This document shows positions 16,768-25,242 of a DNA stretch of 33,895 nucleotides, in pieces. The DNA lies in contig MKVY01000040.1 of the NCBI GenBank assembly GCA_001899525.1, positions 1-33,895 of the forward strand. The letters run 5' to 3'. Source of the DNA: Rhizobiales bacterium 65-9. Lineage in GTDB: Bacteria > Pseudomonadota > Alphaproteobacteria > Rhizobiales > Beijerinckiaceae. A program made the position numbers and the translations under genes. Under the pieces are notes generated by a model. The model had not been told where the DNA came from. It worked only from the letters and a program-made list of their open reading frames with translations, and searched no databases. Numbering within the stretch: position 1 is the first letter of the stretch; every line of letters begins with the position of its first letter.

Positions 16768-17721
16768 TCAGAGGCTGCGGCCGATGGCGAGAAATTTCTC
16801 GGTCCGCGCCTGCCGGATCGCCGCCGGGTCCATGCCGGCGAAGCTTTTCAGCCACTCCTCGATCGCCTCGCCGGCCGCCGCCACGGCGGCCGCCGGATCG
16901 CGATGGGCGCCGCCCGGCGGCTCCTTCACGATAGCGTCGATCACGCCGAGCCGCAGCAGGTCCGGCGCGGTGATCTTCATGTTCGTCGCGGCGTCCTGCG
17001 CCTTGGCGGCGTCGCGCCAGAGAATGGACGCCGCGCCTTCCGGCGAGATGACGCTGTAGATCGCGTGCTCCATCATCAGCACCCGGTTGGCGGTGGCGAT
17101 GGCGATGGCGCCGCCGGAGCCGCCCTCGCCGACGACGAGCGCGATCATCGGCACGCCGAGCGACAGGCAGGTCTCGGTCGAGGCGGCGATCGCCTGCGCC
17201 TGCCCGCGCTCCTCGGCGTCGATGCCGGGATAGGCGCCGGCGGTGTCGATGAAGCTGAGAACCGGCAGCCCGAAGCGATCGGCGAGTTCCATCAGCCGGA
17301 TCGCCTTGCGGTAGCCCTCGGGGCGGGCCATGCCGAAATTGTGCTTGAGGCGGGACGCGGTGTCCGACCCCTTCTCCTGGCCGACGACGCAGACCGGCTC
17401 GCCGCGAAAGCGCCCCAGCCCGCCGACGATCGCCTCGTCCTCGCTGAACGCCCTGTCGCCGGCGAGCGGCGTGAACTCCGTGATCAGGCCGTGAATGAAA
17501 TCGAGAGCATGCGGCCGCTGCGGATGACGCGCGACCTGGGCGCGCTGCCACGGCGTCAGGGATTTATAAAGCTCGGCCAGCGCCAGGCGCGCCTTGTCCT
17601 CGAGGCGGGCGATGTCGTCGGACAGCTCGACGCCGCCGCCGTTCGCGCCCATGGCCTTCAGTTCATCGACTTTCGCCTCCAGCTCGGCGACGGATTTTTC
17701 AAAGTCGAGGTAACTGCGCAA
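16768..17721 (-). CDS. accA: acetyl-CoA carboxylase carboxyltransferase subunit alpha
   Basis: A 317-residue AccA, which with AccD moves the carboxyl group from carboxybiotin to acetyl-CoA in the first step of fatty acid synthesis. Seen are RSYLDFEKSVAELEAKVDEL at the N-terminus, RHPQRPHALDFI, KGSDTASRLKHNFGMARPEG, the oxyanion-hole region FIDTAGAYPGIDAEERGQ and VVGEGGSGGAIAIATANRVL, and ISPEGAASILWRD. I chose the TTG at 17721 because homologues begin at M/L-RSYLDFE and CGGAG lies four bases upstream; the GTG at 17778 would add 19 unsupported residues. Length matches E. coli AccA (319). Confidence 0.95.
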   Translation of the reverse strand: MRSYLDFEKSVAELEAKVDELKAMGANGGGVELSDDIARLEDKARLALAELYKSLTPWQRAQVARHPQRPHALDFIHGLITEFTPLAGDRAFSEDEAIVGGLGRFRGEPVCVVGQEKGSDTASRLKHNFGMARPEGYRKAIRLMELADRFGLPVLSFIDTAGAYPGIDAEERGQAQAIAASTETCLSLGVPMIALVVGEGGSGGAIAIATANRVLMMEHAIYSVISPEGAASILWRDAAKAQDAATNMKITAPDLLRLGVIDAIVKEPPGGAHRDPAAAVAAAGEAIEEWLKSFAGMDPAAIRQARTEKFLAIGRSL

Positions 17722-17818
17722 CGGGCTCCGCTCCGGCTTCTGTTCACGGGCGACGCCTTGCCCAAAGCGCGCGGACACTGTCCCGACCGCCAGTGTCCGT
17801 CAAGCCGCGCGCGCCAGC

Positions 17819-18553
17819 TCAGGGCGTCGCGGACCGGGTCGCGGCGGCGGCCGGGGCGGCCATCAGAAGGCCCTTGCGGCGGGGGTTGGCGAGCGCCGGC
17901 CGATAGAGCTGCTTCGTGGCCTCGACCGCGTGGACGCCGGCGAAAGGCAGGGCGAGCAGGCGCCCCGCCACCTCCCACGCGCCCGCCGACCGCAGCACGA
18001 GCCGGCTGTGGGAGGGGGGGAAGAACAGGACCTCGCGCCAACTCTCCGGAGAGAACAGGGCGCCGCGCATAAGGTCGGCGAGCTGGCTCTTGGAATAGGG
18101 CTGGCCGTAGCCGAACGGCGTCGCGTCGGTCGAGGCCCACACGCCGCGCCGGTTCGGGACGATGGCGATCATCCGCCCGCCCGGCGTGAGGATGCGCCAG
18201 ATCTCCGCGAGCAGATCGGCCGGCTGCACGACCGCCTCCAGGGAGTGGGCCAGCAGCACCCGCTCGATCGAGGCGTTGGGCAGCGGAATCTCGTAGGGAT
18301 CGACCAGGGCGGTGGCCGAGGCGCCGTCGACCGGCCAGTTCACCACGCCCTGCGCGGCCGGCATCAGCGCCAGAAGCCGCTCGGCCTCGCCACGCCACAG
18401 AGGCAGGAACGGCGTCGCATAGCCGACGCCGGCGATCGAGGCGTCCCTGGCGCGCGGCCAGCAGGACCGGAGCGTCTGGCCGAGCACGCGGCGCGTCACG
18501 CCGCCGAGCGGCGTGGAATAGAAGGAGCGAAGGTCGACGACGTCGATCGGCAT
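17819..18553 (-). CDS. class I SAM-dependent methyltransferase, gloB-linked family
   Basis: A 244-residue cytosolic protein. Motif I is the divergent SIAGVGYATPFLPLW (about 40-54), the acidic and hydrophobic methyltransferase strands follow (IPLPNASIERVLLAHSLEAV, then LLAEIWRILTPGGRMIAIVPNR) and GVWASTDATPFGYGQPYS is typical of a family found next to gloB in alphaproteobacteria. Its substrate is unknown. It is divergent from gloB across a 152-base gap. The C-terminal end is Ala-rich and basic. Start ATG 18553 gives MPIDVVDLRSFYSTPLG, the usual N-terminus of this group. Confidence 0.85.
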   Translation of the reverse strand: MPIDVVDLRSFYSTPLGGVTRRVLGQTLRSCWPRARDASIAGVGYATPFLPLWRGEAERLLALMPAAQGVVNWPVDGASATALVDPYEIPLPNASIERVLLAHSLEAVVQPADLLAEIWRILTPGGRMIAIVPNRRGVWASTDATPFGYGQPYSKSQLADLMRGALFSPESWREVLFFPPSHSRLVLRSAGAWEVAGRLLALPFAGVHAVEATKQLYRPALANPRRKGLLMAAPAAAATRSATP

Positions 18554-18639
18554 GAGATCAATCTAGGGGCTCGGGCCGAAAAGCCCAATCCGCGCCGCAG
18601 ACGCGATCCAGGTTCGTGGTTTCCGGCGACGCGTCATCA

Positions 18640-18679
18640 TGGTGTAAGCACTCGCACGATCGTGGTGTAAGCACCCGCA
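18640..18679 (+). repeat. imperfect direct repeat upstream of gloB
   Basis: TGGTGTAAGCACTCGCA (18640-18656) and TGGTGTAAGCACCCGCA (18663-18679) differ by one base and are 23 bases apart start to start, about two helical turns. They lie in the gap between the divergent methyltransferase and gloB genes, 27 bases before the gloB ATG. Confidence 0.75.
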
Positions 18680-18705
18680 TGAGCCCAGTCACGGAGCAGT
18701 CCTTC

Positions 18706-19470
18706 ATGCCAGCCCAGTTCGAGACCTTCCTGTGCCTGTCCGACAATATCGGCGTTCTGATGCATGATCCGGCGACGGGCGCGACGGCGGCGATCGACGT
18801 TCCCGACGCCGCCGCCGCGCTGGCGGCGGCCGGGCGGCGCGGCTGGACGATCAGCGACATTCTCATCACCCATGAGCATGTCGACCATGTGCAGGGCGTC
18901 GCCGAACTGAAGGAGAAGACCGGCGCGCGCGTCACCGGGCCGATGCAGGCGCGCGCCTCGGCGCCCGTCGATTCGATCATCGAGGACGGCGCGCAGGTGA
19001 AGGTCGGCGATCTCGTCGGCGAGGTCCGCGCGACGCCCGGCCACGCCGCGGGCCATGTCATCTATCATTTTCCGAAGGAGAACGCCGCTTTCGTCGGCGA
19101 CGTGCTGTTCGTGATGGGCTGCGGCCGCGTGAACGGAAGCGTGGACGAGATGTGGCGCTCGGTGACCGCGGTCGGCGCGTTGCCGGACGACACCAGGCTC
19201 TGGGTTGGCCATGACTACACGCTGTCGAACGCCAAATTCGCGCTTTCGGTCGAGCCCGACAATGAGGATGTGCAGAAGCGCTTCATGCGCGCCGAGACGA
19301 TGAAGGCGAACGGCGAATTGTGGGGCACGACCAATGTCGGCATGGAGAAGCTGACCAATCCCTTCCTGCGCCTGAAGCAGCCGGCGGTGCGCAAATCGAC
19401 GCAGCTCACCGAAGCCGCGACGCCGCGCGAGGTTTTCGCGGCGCTGCGCGAGATGAAGAACCGTTTCTGA
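18706..19470 (+). CDS. gloB: hydroxyacylglutathione hydrolase-like metallo-beta-lactamase protein (glyoxalase II)
   Basis: A 254-residue metallo-hydrolase that would split S-D-lactoylglutathione to D-lactate and glutathione, the second step of methylglyoxal detoxification. Binuclear metal site: THEHVDH (His56, His58, Asp60, His61), TPGHAAGHVIYHF, FVGDVLFVMGCGRV and VGHDYTLSNAKFAL. The central THxHxDH motif and the C-terminal substrate-binding end (NPFLRL) agree with GloB, including the CGR-x-n-EMW segment (GCGRVNGSVDEMW). ATG 18706 (MPAQFETFLCLSDNIGVL) matches family starts and has ACGGAG upstream; 18679 is the alternative. The cupin gene starts seven bases after its stop. Confidence 0.88.
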   Translation: MPAQFETFLCLSDNIGVLMHDPATGATAAIDVPDAAAALAAAGRRGWTISDILITHEHVDHVQGVAELKEKTGARVTGPMQARASAPVDSIIEDGAQVKVGDLVGEVRATPGHAAGHVIYHFPKENAAFVGDVLFVMGCGRVNGSVDEMWRSVTAVGALPDDTRLWVGHDYTLSNAKFALSVEPDNEDVQKRFMRAETMKANGELWGTTNVGMEKLTNPFLRLKQPAVRKSTQLTEAATPREVFAALREMKNRF

Positions 19471-19477
19471 GGGGACA

Positions 19478-19927
19478 ATGGTCGGCGCGACGATGACGGC
19501 GCGCGACGTGATCGCGCGGCTCGATCTGAAACGACATCCGGAGGGCGGCTGGTATCGCGAGACGTTTCGCGATCCGCGCGTCGACGCCAACGGGCGTTCC
19601 CTGTCGACGCTGATCTATTATCTGCTCGAAGCGGGCGACACGTCGGAGTGGCATCGCGTCGATGCGACGGAGGTCTGGCACTGGCATGCGGGCGGGCCGC
19701 TCGTCATCACCGTGTCGGAGAACGGACATGACGCCTCCGCGCACCATCTCGGCGATGCGCTCGGAAGCGGCCAGCGGCCGCAATTCGTCGTTCCGGCGGG
19801 ATGGTGGCAGACGGCGACGACGCTCGGCGCATGGACGCTCGTCGGCTGCTCGGTTGCGCCGGGGTTTGAATTCTCCGGCTTCGAGATGGCGCCGAAGGAC
19901 TGGCGCCCGACGCCGCGCGGGCGCTGA
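19478..19927 (+). CDS. cupin domain protein (DUF985 / Cupin_5 type)
   Basis: A 149-residue cupin. Conserved stretches are LDLKRHPEGGWYRETFRDP, STLIYYLLEAGDTSEWHRVDATEVWHWHAGGPL, and VPAGWWQTATTLGAWTLVGCSVAPGFEFSGFEM, all hallmarks of the DUF985 family, whose function is undefined. His residues in WHRVD and WHWHAGG could bind a metal. It lies seven bases after gloB and is almost certainly cotranscribed; that gene pairing recurs in alphaproteobacteria (from memory), suggesting a linked role near glutathione or methylglyoxal metabolism, which is inference. GAGGGG precedes ATG 19478; an ATG at 19493 is also possible. Confidence 0.9.
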   Translation: MVGATMTARDVIARLDLKRHPEGGWYRETFRDPRVDANGRSLSTLIYYLLEAGDTSEWHRVDATEVWHWHAGGPLVITVSENGHDASAHHLGDALGSGQRPQFVVPAGWWQTATTLGAWTLVGCSVAPGFEFSGFEMAPKDWRPTPRGR

Positions 19928-19928
19928 T

Positions 19929-19959
19929 CGCGCCGCTGCTTCAACCAAACAGCGGCGCG
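19929..19959 (+). terminator. terminator hairpin after gloB-cupin
   Basis: CGCGCCGCTG and CAGCGGCGCG form a perfect ten-pair stem with an 11-base loop, starting two bases past the cupin stop and before the convergent DUF3828 gene. No U tract follows. Confidence 0.45.
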
Positions 19960-20046
19960 CTCCAGCTCATTCGAGCCGCATGACGTTTCCTGAATAGCGG
20001 ACGCCCTTTTCCGCATCACGCCGCGCGCCGGCGGCGTCGCTTCCGC

Positions 20047-20574
20047 TCAGGGCTTATGGTCGCGCAGCAGCCTGGCGATGCGCAACGGCGCTTCCTTGCC
20101 GGTGCGCGTCTCGACATCCTCAACCTTCCAGACGCCGTTCTCGCGCACGAAGAAATAGGTGTTGCGGTTTTCCGCGCCCATATTCTTGAAAGTCGCGGTC
20201 ACGGTCGCCTTGTCGCCCGTGATCGCGGCCGCGCCGACGGATATGTCGGTCAACTGAGAATCCTGTCCGTTGACGATGAGGTCCCAGTCGAGCGCGCAGA
20301 TTCCGCCCGATTTCTTCTCGCAGGCGTCGTTCCTGCGGAACAAGGCGGCCAGCGGCTTCGCAGCGCGCTTCACGATCAGCCTGTAATTCGCTTCACGCAT
20401 CAGTTTGGTGTTCGTTTCGGCGCGCTGATACAGATCATAGACCGATTTCAGCCAGACCGACGGGTCGGGCTCGTTCATGTTCACCTGCGCGCGCGCGCCG
20501 GAGCCCGCCAGCAGCGCCGCGGCGAGCAGCGCGCCGCCCAGCCAATTGCGATAATCAATATGTCGCACCGTCAA
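20047..20574 (-). CDS. exported DUF3828-like protein
   Basis: A 175-residue protein with a signal peptide (RNWLGGALLAAALLAGSGARAQ). The mature part carries PDPSVWLKSVYDLYQRAETN, RNDACEKKSGGICALDWDLIVNGQDSQLTDISVGA and a strand-rich end, TATFKNMGAENRNTYFFVRENGVWKVEDV, of the kind seen in DUF3828 and cystatin/NTF2-like domains. Two cysteines (in NDACEKK and GICALD) could pair. The TTG at 20574 is preceded by GGAGGAGAAA, a strong ribosome site; the GTG two codons on is alternative. It follows the aminotransferase gene after 12 bases. Function unknown. Confidence 0.75.
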   Translation of the reverse strand: MTVRHIDYRNWLGGALLAAALLAGSGARAQVNMNEPDPSVWLKSVYDLYQRAETNTKLMREANYRLIVKRAAKPLAALFRRNDACEKKSGGICALDWDLIVNGQDSQLTDISVGAAAITGDKATVTATFKNMGAENRNTYFFVRENGVWKVEDVETRTGKEAPLRIARLLRDHKP

Positions 20575-20586
20575 TTTCTCCTCCGT

Positions 20587-21774
20587 CTATCGCGCCGCAT
20601 CGCGGCGCGTGAGAAAATCATCCATGCGCTGCAGCGCCTTCTCGATGTTGGGCAGCGAATTCGCATAGGACAGGCGGATATAGCCTTCGCCATGCACGCC
20701 GAAATCGGGGCCGCCGATGGTCGCGACGCCGGCGTCGTCGAGCAGCGCGGACGCGAGCGCCTTCGCTTTCCAGCCGGTCTTCGAGACGTTCGGAAACGCA
20801 TAGAATGCGCCTTTGGGAGCCACGCAGGAAACGCCCGGCAATCTGTTCAATCCGGCGACCACGGCCTTGCGGCGGGCGTCGAACTCCCTCGCCATCATCG
20901 CGACGGCGTCCTGCGGGCCGGTGAGCGCGGCGAGGCCGGCATATTGCGCCGACGCATTGACGCAGGAATAGGAATTCACCGCGAGCTTGCGCGCCATGTC
21001 GTAGAGTTTACCGGGCCACACCGAATAGCCCATGCGCCAGCCGGTCATCGCATAGGTCTTCGACCAGCCGTTGAGCAGGATGAGGCGATCGCGGATCGAG
21101 GGATAATTAAGAAGCGAAACGTGCTCCATGCCGTCATAGATGAGCTGGTCGTAGATCTCGTCCGACATGATCGCGACGTCGGGCCATTTCTCAAGCCCGG
21201 CGACGAGCCTGTCGATCTCCGCCTTCGGCGTCACGCCGCCGGTCGGATTGGCGGGCGAATTGACGATGACGAGGCGCGTGTTCGCGTTGATCAGCGCGAG
21301 CGTCTCATCGGCGGAGAAAGCGAAGCCGTTCTCCTCACGGATCGGGATCGGAACCGGCGTCGCGCCGGTGTATTCGATCATCGAGCGATAGATGGGGAAA
21401 CCCGGATCGGGATAGAGAATCTCCGCGCCGGGCTCGCCGAACATCAGGATCGCCATATGCATCGTCACCTTGCCGCCGGGCACGATGAGCACATGGTCGG
21501 GTGAAACGGTCGCGCCGAAGCGGCGATGGAGATCGGCGGCGACCGCTTCGCGCAGCGGCTGGATTCCGGTGGCGGGCGTGTAGCCGTGATGGCCGTCGCG
21601 GAGCGCCTTGACCGCGGCCTCGACGATATGCGGCGGCGTCGGGAAATCGGGCTGGCCGATGCCGAGATTGATCACATCCTTGCCCTGCTGCTGCAGCGCG
21701 ACCGCGCGCGCCAGCACGGCGAAGGCGTTCTCCTCGCCGATGCGGTCGAAATTCGCCACGGTGCGCAATGTCAT
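20587..21774 (-). CDS. pyridoxal phosphate-dependent aminotransferase, class I/II
   Basis: A 395-residue cytosolic fold-type I aminotransferase. INLGIGQPDFPTP (35-47), GYTPATGIQPLREAVA (64-79), NSPANPTGG with Asn176, SDEIYDQL with Asp205, and the cofactor lysine Lys239 in NGWSKTYAMTGWRMGY; Arg247 is the phosphate-binding Arg. YIRLSYANS near the end supplies the substrate-carboxylate Arg. The sequence is closest to the aspartate/alanine/aromatic aminotransferase branch, but the amino acid cannot be fixed. Fourth-gene context: it lies in the run rsmB-heparinase-aminotransferase-DUF3828, 24 bases after the heparinase gene, so it is probably in that operon. Confidence 0.9.
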   Translation of the reverse strand: MTLRTVANFDRIGEENAFAVLARAVALQQQGKDVINLGIGQPDFPTPPHIVEAAVKALRDGHHGYTPATGIQPLREAVAADLHRRFGATVSPDHVLIVPGGKVTMHMAILMFGEPGAEILYPDPGFPIYRSMIEYTGATPVPIPIREENGFAFSADETLALINANTRLVIVNSPANPTGGVTPKAEIDRLVAGLEKWPDVAIMSDEIYDQLIYDGMEHVSLLNYPSIRDRLILLNGWSKTYAMTGWRMGYSVWPGKLYDMARKLAVNSYSCVNASAQYAGLAALTGPQDAVAMMAREFDARRKAVVAGLNRLPGVSCVAPKGAFYAFPNVSKTGWKAKALASALLDDAGVATIGGPDFGVHGEGYIRLSYANSLPNIEKALQRMDDFLTRRDAAR

Positions 21775-21798
21775 CAGCTTTTCCTTTCTGACCGTTCT

Positions 21799-23475
21799 TT
21801 ATCCGTCGCCGCGACCGCGACCGCGGGAGACGCGCTCCAGCAGCCACGCGACATGGCGCCGCTCGCTGAGGCTCAGGCGAATCACGATCTGCATCGTGCG
21901 GCGCGGCGCGCCGTCGCCGAGATAGATGCTTTCCTCGATCTCAAGCGGCGCGTCGTCCGCGCTGAACCGCCAGGCTTCGCCGTCGCGGGCGATGAGAAGC
22001 ACGAATGTGTCGTCATCGGACAGGCGCGGCTCGATTGCGGGATGAAGATGAAACCGAAGGGCGGCGGGAACATGATCCGGCGGCTCGCCGGGAAACGAAT
22101 CGCGGCCCGACAATCCGCCGCCGTCCGGCGACAGCGCGATGCTGCGTTCATGCCGCATGCCGAAGCGTTTCTCATAGCCGTCATGGCGGCCGTCGAACGA
22201 CATGCCGTCCTCCGACAGCGCGGCGCTCGCGTCCGGCGGTCCGAGGAGATAGGTCGCCGTCGCCGATTCGATGAAGAGCGACGAGGTCGCATTGCCGAGC
22301 GTCGCCGTCGAATGGGCGATCGTCGTGCGCAGCGCTTCGGCGAGTTCGGCGCCGTCGTCGCGCGGCGAGCCGCAATTGACGATCCAGCGCTTGCCCTCGG
22401 TCGAGAATTCGAAACTCAGACAGCCGGCGTGCGCCTGCGCCGTCGCGGCGATGGGGCCGGCTGGCGCGGCGTCGATGAGGGCCACCGCATCGGCGGCGAC
22501 GAGGCGGGCATAGCCGCCGCGCAGTCCCGGGCTCGCGGGCGACGCCGCGTCGCCATAGGCGATCAGCGCGGCGAGCAGGTCGCGCGGCGCGCCGCCGGCG
22601 CCGTTGAAAGCGGCGAGCGCGCCGTCGGCGTGGCGCATATGGCGCACCATCGCGAGCATGCGGTCGATCGCGTTGAGAATGGGCTGCGGCGGCTCGACGC
22701 CGCGCCGCACGAAGCATTGTCGCAGAGGGATCAGGTCGAACAGCAGCATCACCGCCGTTTCAGGATTGCGGCCGATGTGGCTGCCGTCGGCCGCGATCTG
22801 CGCGTTCAATTCGCTGCCAGTCGCTGCGATGGCGCGGCGCGCGAGCCGTTCGGACCGGTCGATGGAGAGCGCGAGATGGAGCAGCGCCACGCCCGCCTGC
22901 AGGCGCGCAAGCGGATCATGCTCGGCGACGAGCGCGCGCTGCAGGCGGCGGCCATGGCGCGCGAGACAGCGCAGGAAAGATTTGTAGAAGGCGGCGTCGG
23001 CGCCATCGAGCAGATAGGGCGCGGCTGCGATGAGCGAGATCAGGCGGCGCGCGACAAGCCGCGTGTCCTGCGCGACAGGCGGCCATGTCCGCATCGCGAT
23101 GAAGCCGGCCAGGATGGCGCGCGCATGGTCGCGCGCGCCCGGCGAATCGAGCGTCGTCAGATGACGCAGCCAGAAGAGGCTGTAGAGCGCGCGCGACCAG
23201 GTCGGCGGCGCATCGACGACGGCGAACGGCGATCCTTCGGACAGCGAGACCACCTTGCCGCCAAGCGCGTAGTGGCCCGCCATCACATCCTCGGCGATGG
23301 CGGGATCGAGCGTGCGCAGTTCCGGCGGCACGATCACGAGCCGCGTCGGGCGCGGCCCGAGACGGGCCGAGACGGCGCGCCAGGGCGCCGACAGCGAGGC
23401 GCGGACGCCGCGAACCGTTCGGCCGATTCGCAAGCTGGTCGCAGGCCGGCGGGGCATTCGGAGCGCTTCAGACAC
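21799..23475 (-). CDS. heparinase II/III family protein
   Basis: A 558-residue protein with the two parts of the family. The N-terminal half is an alpha/alpha toroid-like region (WSRALYSLFWLRHLTTLD, ARRLISLIAAAPYLLDGADAAFYKSFLRCLARHGR, IGRNPETAVMLLFDLIPLRQCF). The C-terminal beta region has GCLSFEFSTEGKRWIVNCGSP, AHSTATLGNATSS, HDGYEKRFGMRHERSIALSPDGGGLSGRD and RFHLHPAIEPRLSDD. The true polysaccharide substrate in alphaproteobacteria is unknown. There is no obvious signal peptide at GTG 23475 or at ATG 23457, so export is uncertain. In many Rhizobiales this gene follows rsmB directly, as here, 32 bases apart; purH often comes next but is replaced here by an aminotransferase (from memory). Confidence 0.87.
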   Translation of the reverse strand: MSEALRMPRRPATSLRIGRTVRGVRASLSAPWRAVSARLGPRPTRLVIVPPELRTLDPAIAEDVMAGHYALGGKVVSLSEGSPFAVVDAPPTWSRALYSLFWLRHLTTLDSPGARDHARAILAGFIAMRTWPPVAQDTRLVARRLISLIAAAPYLLDGADAAFYKSFLRCLARHGRRLQRALVAEHDPLARLQAGVALLHLALSIDRSERLARRAIAATGSELNAQIAADGSHIGRNPETAVMLLFDLIPLRQCFVRRGVEPPQPILNAIDRMLAMVRHMRHADGALAAFNGAGGAPRDLLAALIAYGDAASPASPGLRGGYARLVAADAVALIDAAPAGPIAATAQAHAGCLSFEFSTEGKRWIVNCGSPRDDGAELAEALRTTIAHSTATLGNATSSLFIESATATYLLGPPDASAALSEDGMSFDGRHDGYEKRFGMRHERSIALSPDGGGLSGRDSFPGEPPDHVPAALRFHLHPAIEPRLSDDDTFVLLIARDGEAWRFSADDAPLEIEESIYLGDGAPRRTMQIVIRLSLSERRHVAWLLERVSRGRGRGDG

Positions 23476-23507
23476 GGAGGGGATGCTTCATGATTTGCGA
23501 CGCCCCA

Positions 23508-24881
23508 TCAACCGACGCGGCGGAGGCGGGCGGCGTAGAATCCGTCGAGGCCGGAGAGCCGCGCTTCCTCGGCGGGCCAGAGGTCGGGCGTGATGCGCAA
23601 GGCGCCGCGCTCGTCGATCGCGGCGCCGAGCGCGGGCGCTTCGGCGGGGAGGACCGCATCGAGGGCGAGGTCGCGCCGGCGCTCCAGAAGAGTTTCGATC
23701 TGGCGCTCGCCTTCCTCCGGCTCGAGCGAGCAGGTGGAGTAGACGAGGCGGCCGCCGGGCTTGAGCAGGCCGGCGGCGTGGTCGAGCAGCCTTGCCTGCA
23801 GAGCGGCGAGCGAAGCGATGTCGGTCTCGGTCTTCGTCCAGGCGACATCCGGATGCCGGCGGATCGTGCCGGTCGAGGCGCAGGGCGCATCGAGCAGGAT
23901 GGCGTCCGCCGGCTCGCCGGCCCACGCCGCCGCGTCCGCCGCGATGATGTCGGCCTTGAGCCCGAGGCGGGCGAGATTCTGGCGCAGCCGTCCAAGGCGG
24001 GCGGACGAGCGGTCGATCGCCGTCACCGCCGCGCCGGTCGCGGCAAGCTGCGCCGTCTTGCCGCCGGGCGCTGCGCAGAGATCGAGGACGCGCTCTCCGG
24101 GTTTCGTGTCGAGCAGACGGGCGGGGATCGCGGCGGCGGCGTCCTGCACGAACCAGGCGCCATCGGCATAGCCCGGCAAGGCGGGAACCGGGTCGTGGGA
24201 GATCAGGCGAATCGATCTCGTCGGCAGAAGGCGGCCGCCGAGCCGCTCGGCCCAGCCCTCCGGGTCGGACAGGGGAGTGATGTCGAGGGTCGGCTCCTGT
24301 CCCAGCGCAGCGGCGATTCGCGCGGTCCTTTCCGGGCCATAGGCCAGGCGCCAGCGCTGGATCAGCCAGCCGGGAAGGTCAGCGCAGGGATCGTGGCGAT
24401 CCAGAATCGCCTTCCGTTCGGCGGCGATGCGCCGCAGCACGGCGTTGGCGACGCCCGACAGGCCGGCGATGCGCCGGTCCGCGCGCGTCAGGGCGACGGC
24501 GCTGTCGACGGCGGCGTGATCCGGAACGCCCATGAACAGAAGCTGCGCCGCAGCCGTGGTCAGGATCGCGGCGAGATCGGGCGGCGATTGCGCGAGCGGC
24601 GTCTTGAGACAGACGTCGAGCGCCTGACGCAGGGTTCCGAGGCGTTTCAGCGCCACGGTCAGAATCGATCGGGCGAGCCGCGCGTCGCGTTCGTCCAGCG
24701 CGGGAAGGCGCGCGCCCGCTTCGGCGAGGGCGTCGTCCAGCGCCGCGCCCTTCTCCAGCACACGGCGAAACGCCGACGCCGCGAGCCGGCGCGACGCCAG
24801 CGCGCGATCGGCCTCCGGCGCGGCCGCGCGCTCGCGCGGACGTCCGGGTGCGGGGTTGCGCTGGGACGGCGTTGGTTTCAT
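23508..24881 (-). CDS. rsmB: 16S rRNA (cytosine-967-C5)-methyltransferase-like protein, RsmB/Fmu
   Basis: A 457-residue protein with a NusB-like N-terminal domain (about 28-160, LTVALKRLGTLRQALDV, AAILTTAAAQLLFMGVPDHAAVDSAV) and a C-terminal m5C methyltransferase domain: motif I VLDLCAAPGGKTAQ (265-278), AIDRSSARL, motif IV LLDAPCASTGTIRRHPD with Cys334, and motif VI VYSTCSLEPEEGE with the nucleophile Cys384. Both cysteines needed for the cytosine-C5 reaction are present. It would methylate the 16S rRNA in the small subunit, near h31. The frame is open to 25259, but ATG 24881 starts MKPTPSQRN and leaves room for the divergent gene 24 bases away. Confidence 0.93.
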   Translation of the reverse strand: MKPTPSQRNPAPGRPRERAAAPEADRALASRRLAASAFRRVLEKGAALDDALAEAGARLPALDERDARLARSILTVALKRLGTLRQALDVCLKTPLAQSPPDLAAILTTAAAQLLFMGVPDHAAVDSAVALTRADRRIAGLSGVANAVLRRIAAERKAILDRHDPCADLPGWLIQRWRLAYGPERTARIAAALGQEPTLDITPLSDPEGWAERLGGRLLPTRSIRLISHDPVPALPGYADGAWFVQDAAAAIPARLLDTKPGERVLDLCAAPGGKTAQLAATGAAVTAIDRSSARLGRLRQNLARLGLKADIIAADAAAWAGEPADAILLDAPCASTGTIRRHPDVAWTKTETDIASLAALQARLLDHAAGLLKPGGRLVYSTCSLEPEEGERQIETLLERRRDLALDAVLPAEAPALGAAIDERGALRITPDLWPAEEARLSGLDGFYAARLRRVG

Positions 24882-24905
24882 GCGTGCGAGGCGTATAGAG
24901 GGAAG

Positions 24906-25157
24906 ATGATGATGCGTCAGCCCATTGACACGGACGCGCCGCGCCCCGCCGCCGCGCCGGGCGAATCGCCGCCGCCAAATCAAAAGCCTCTGACCGACGC
25001 TGCGCGCCGGGCGCTGGCCGAGGCCGAAGCCCGCCGCGCCGCCTATGAAGCGGCCGCAGCCGACCTCGCCAGGACCAAAGAGGTGAACGGACCGAAGGGG
25101 CCGGAGCCCGTTCGCTATGGCGATTGGGAAAGCAAGGGCATCGCCAGCGATTTCTGA
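24906..25157 (+). CDS. DUF1674 protein, SDHAF4-like succinate dehydrogenase assembly factor
   Basis: An 83-residue protein with a disordered Pro/Ala N-terminal half and the diagnostic C-terminal motif NGPKGPEPVRYGDWESKGIASDF. This is DUF1674, the family of mitochondrial SDHAF4, which binds flavinated SdhA and blocks side reactions before the complex assembles. A role with succinate dehydrogenase here is inferred by homology. Three ATG codons (24906, 24909, 24912) precede MRQPIDTD; GAGGGA at about 24897-24902 fits the third best. A 24-base gap to the divergent rsmB start forces shared regulatory sequence. It is too short to be noted by length-based calls but the motif is convincing. Confidence 0.85.
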   Translation: MMMRQPIDTDAPRPAAAPGESPPPNQKPLTDAARRALAEAEARRAAYEAAAADLARTKEVNGPKGPEPVRYGDWESKGIASDF

Positions 25158-25242
25158 CGCCAGCGCCGGACGTGGACAGCGGCCGCCAAAGCGCTGTAAA
25201 CGCAGCCGCCGCCACCGGCTCGATTCAAGGGGTTCCCGCACG

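Noticed and set aside
21526-23493. A 655-codon plus-strand open frame across the aminotransferase and heparinase genes
   Set aside because: Arg/Ala-rich composition with no motif; the opposite strand carries conserved enzymes.
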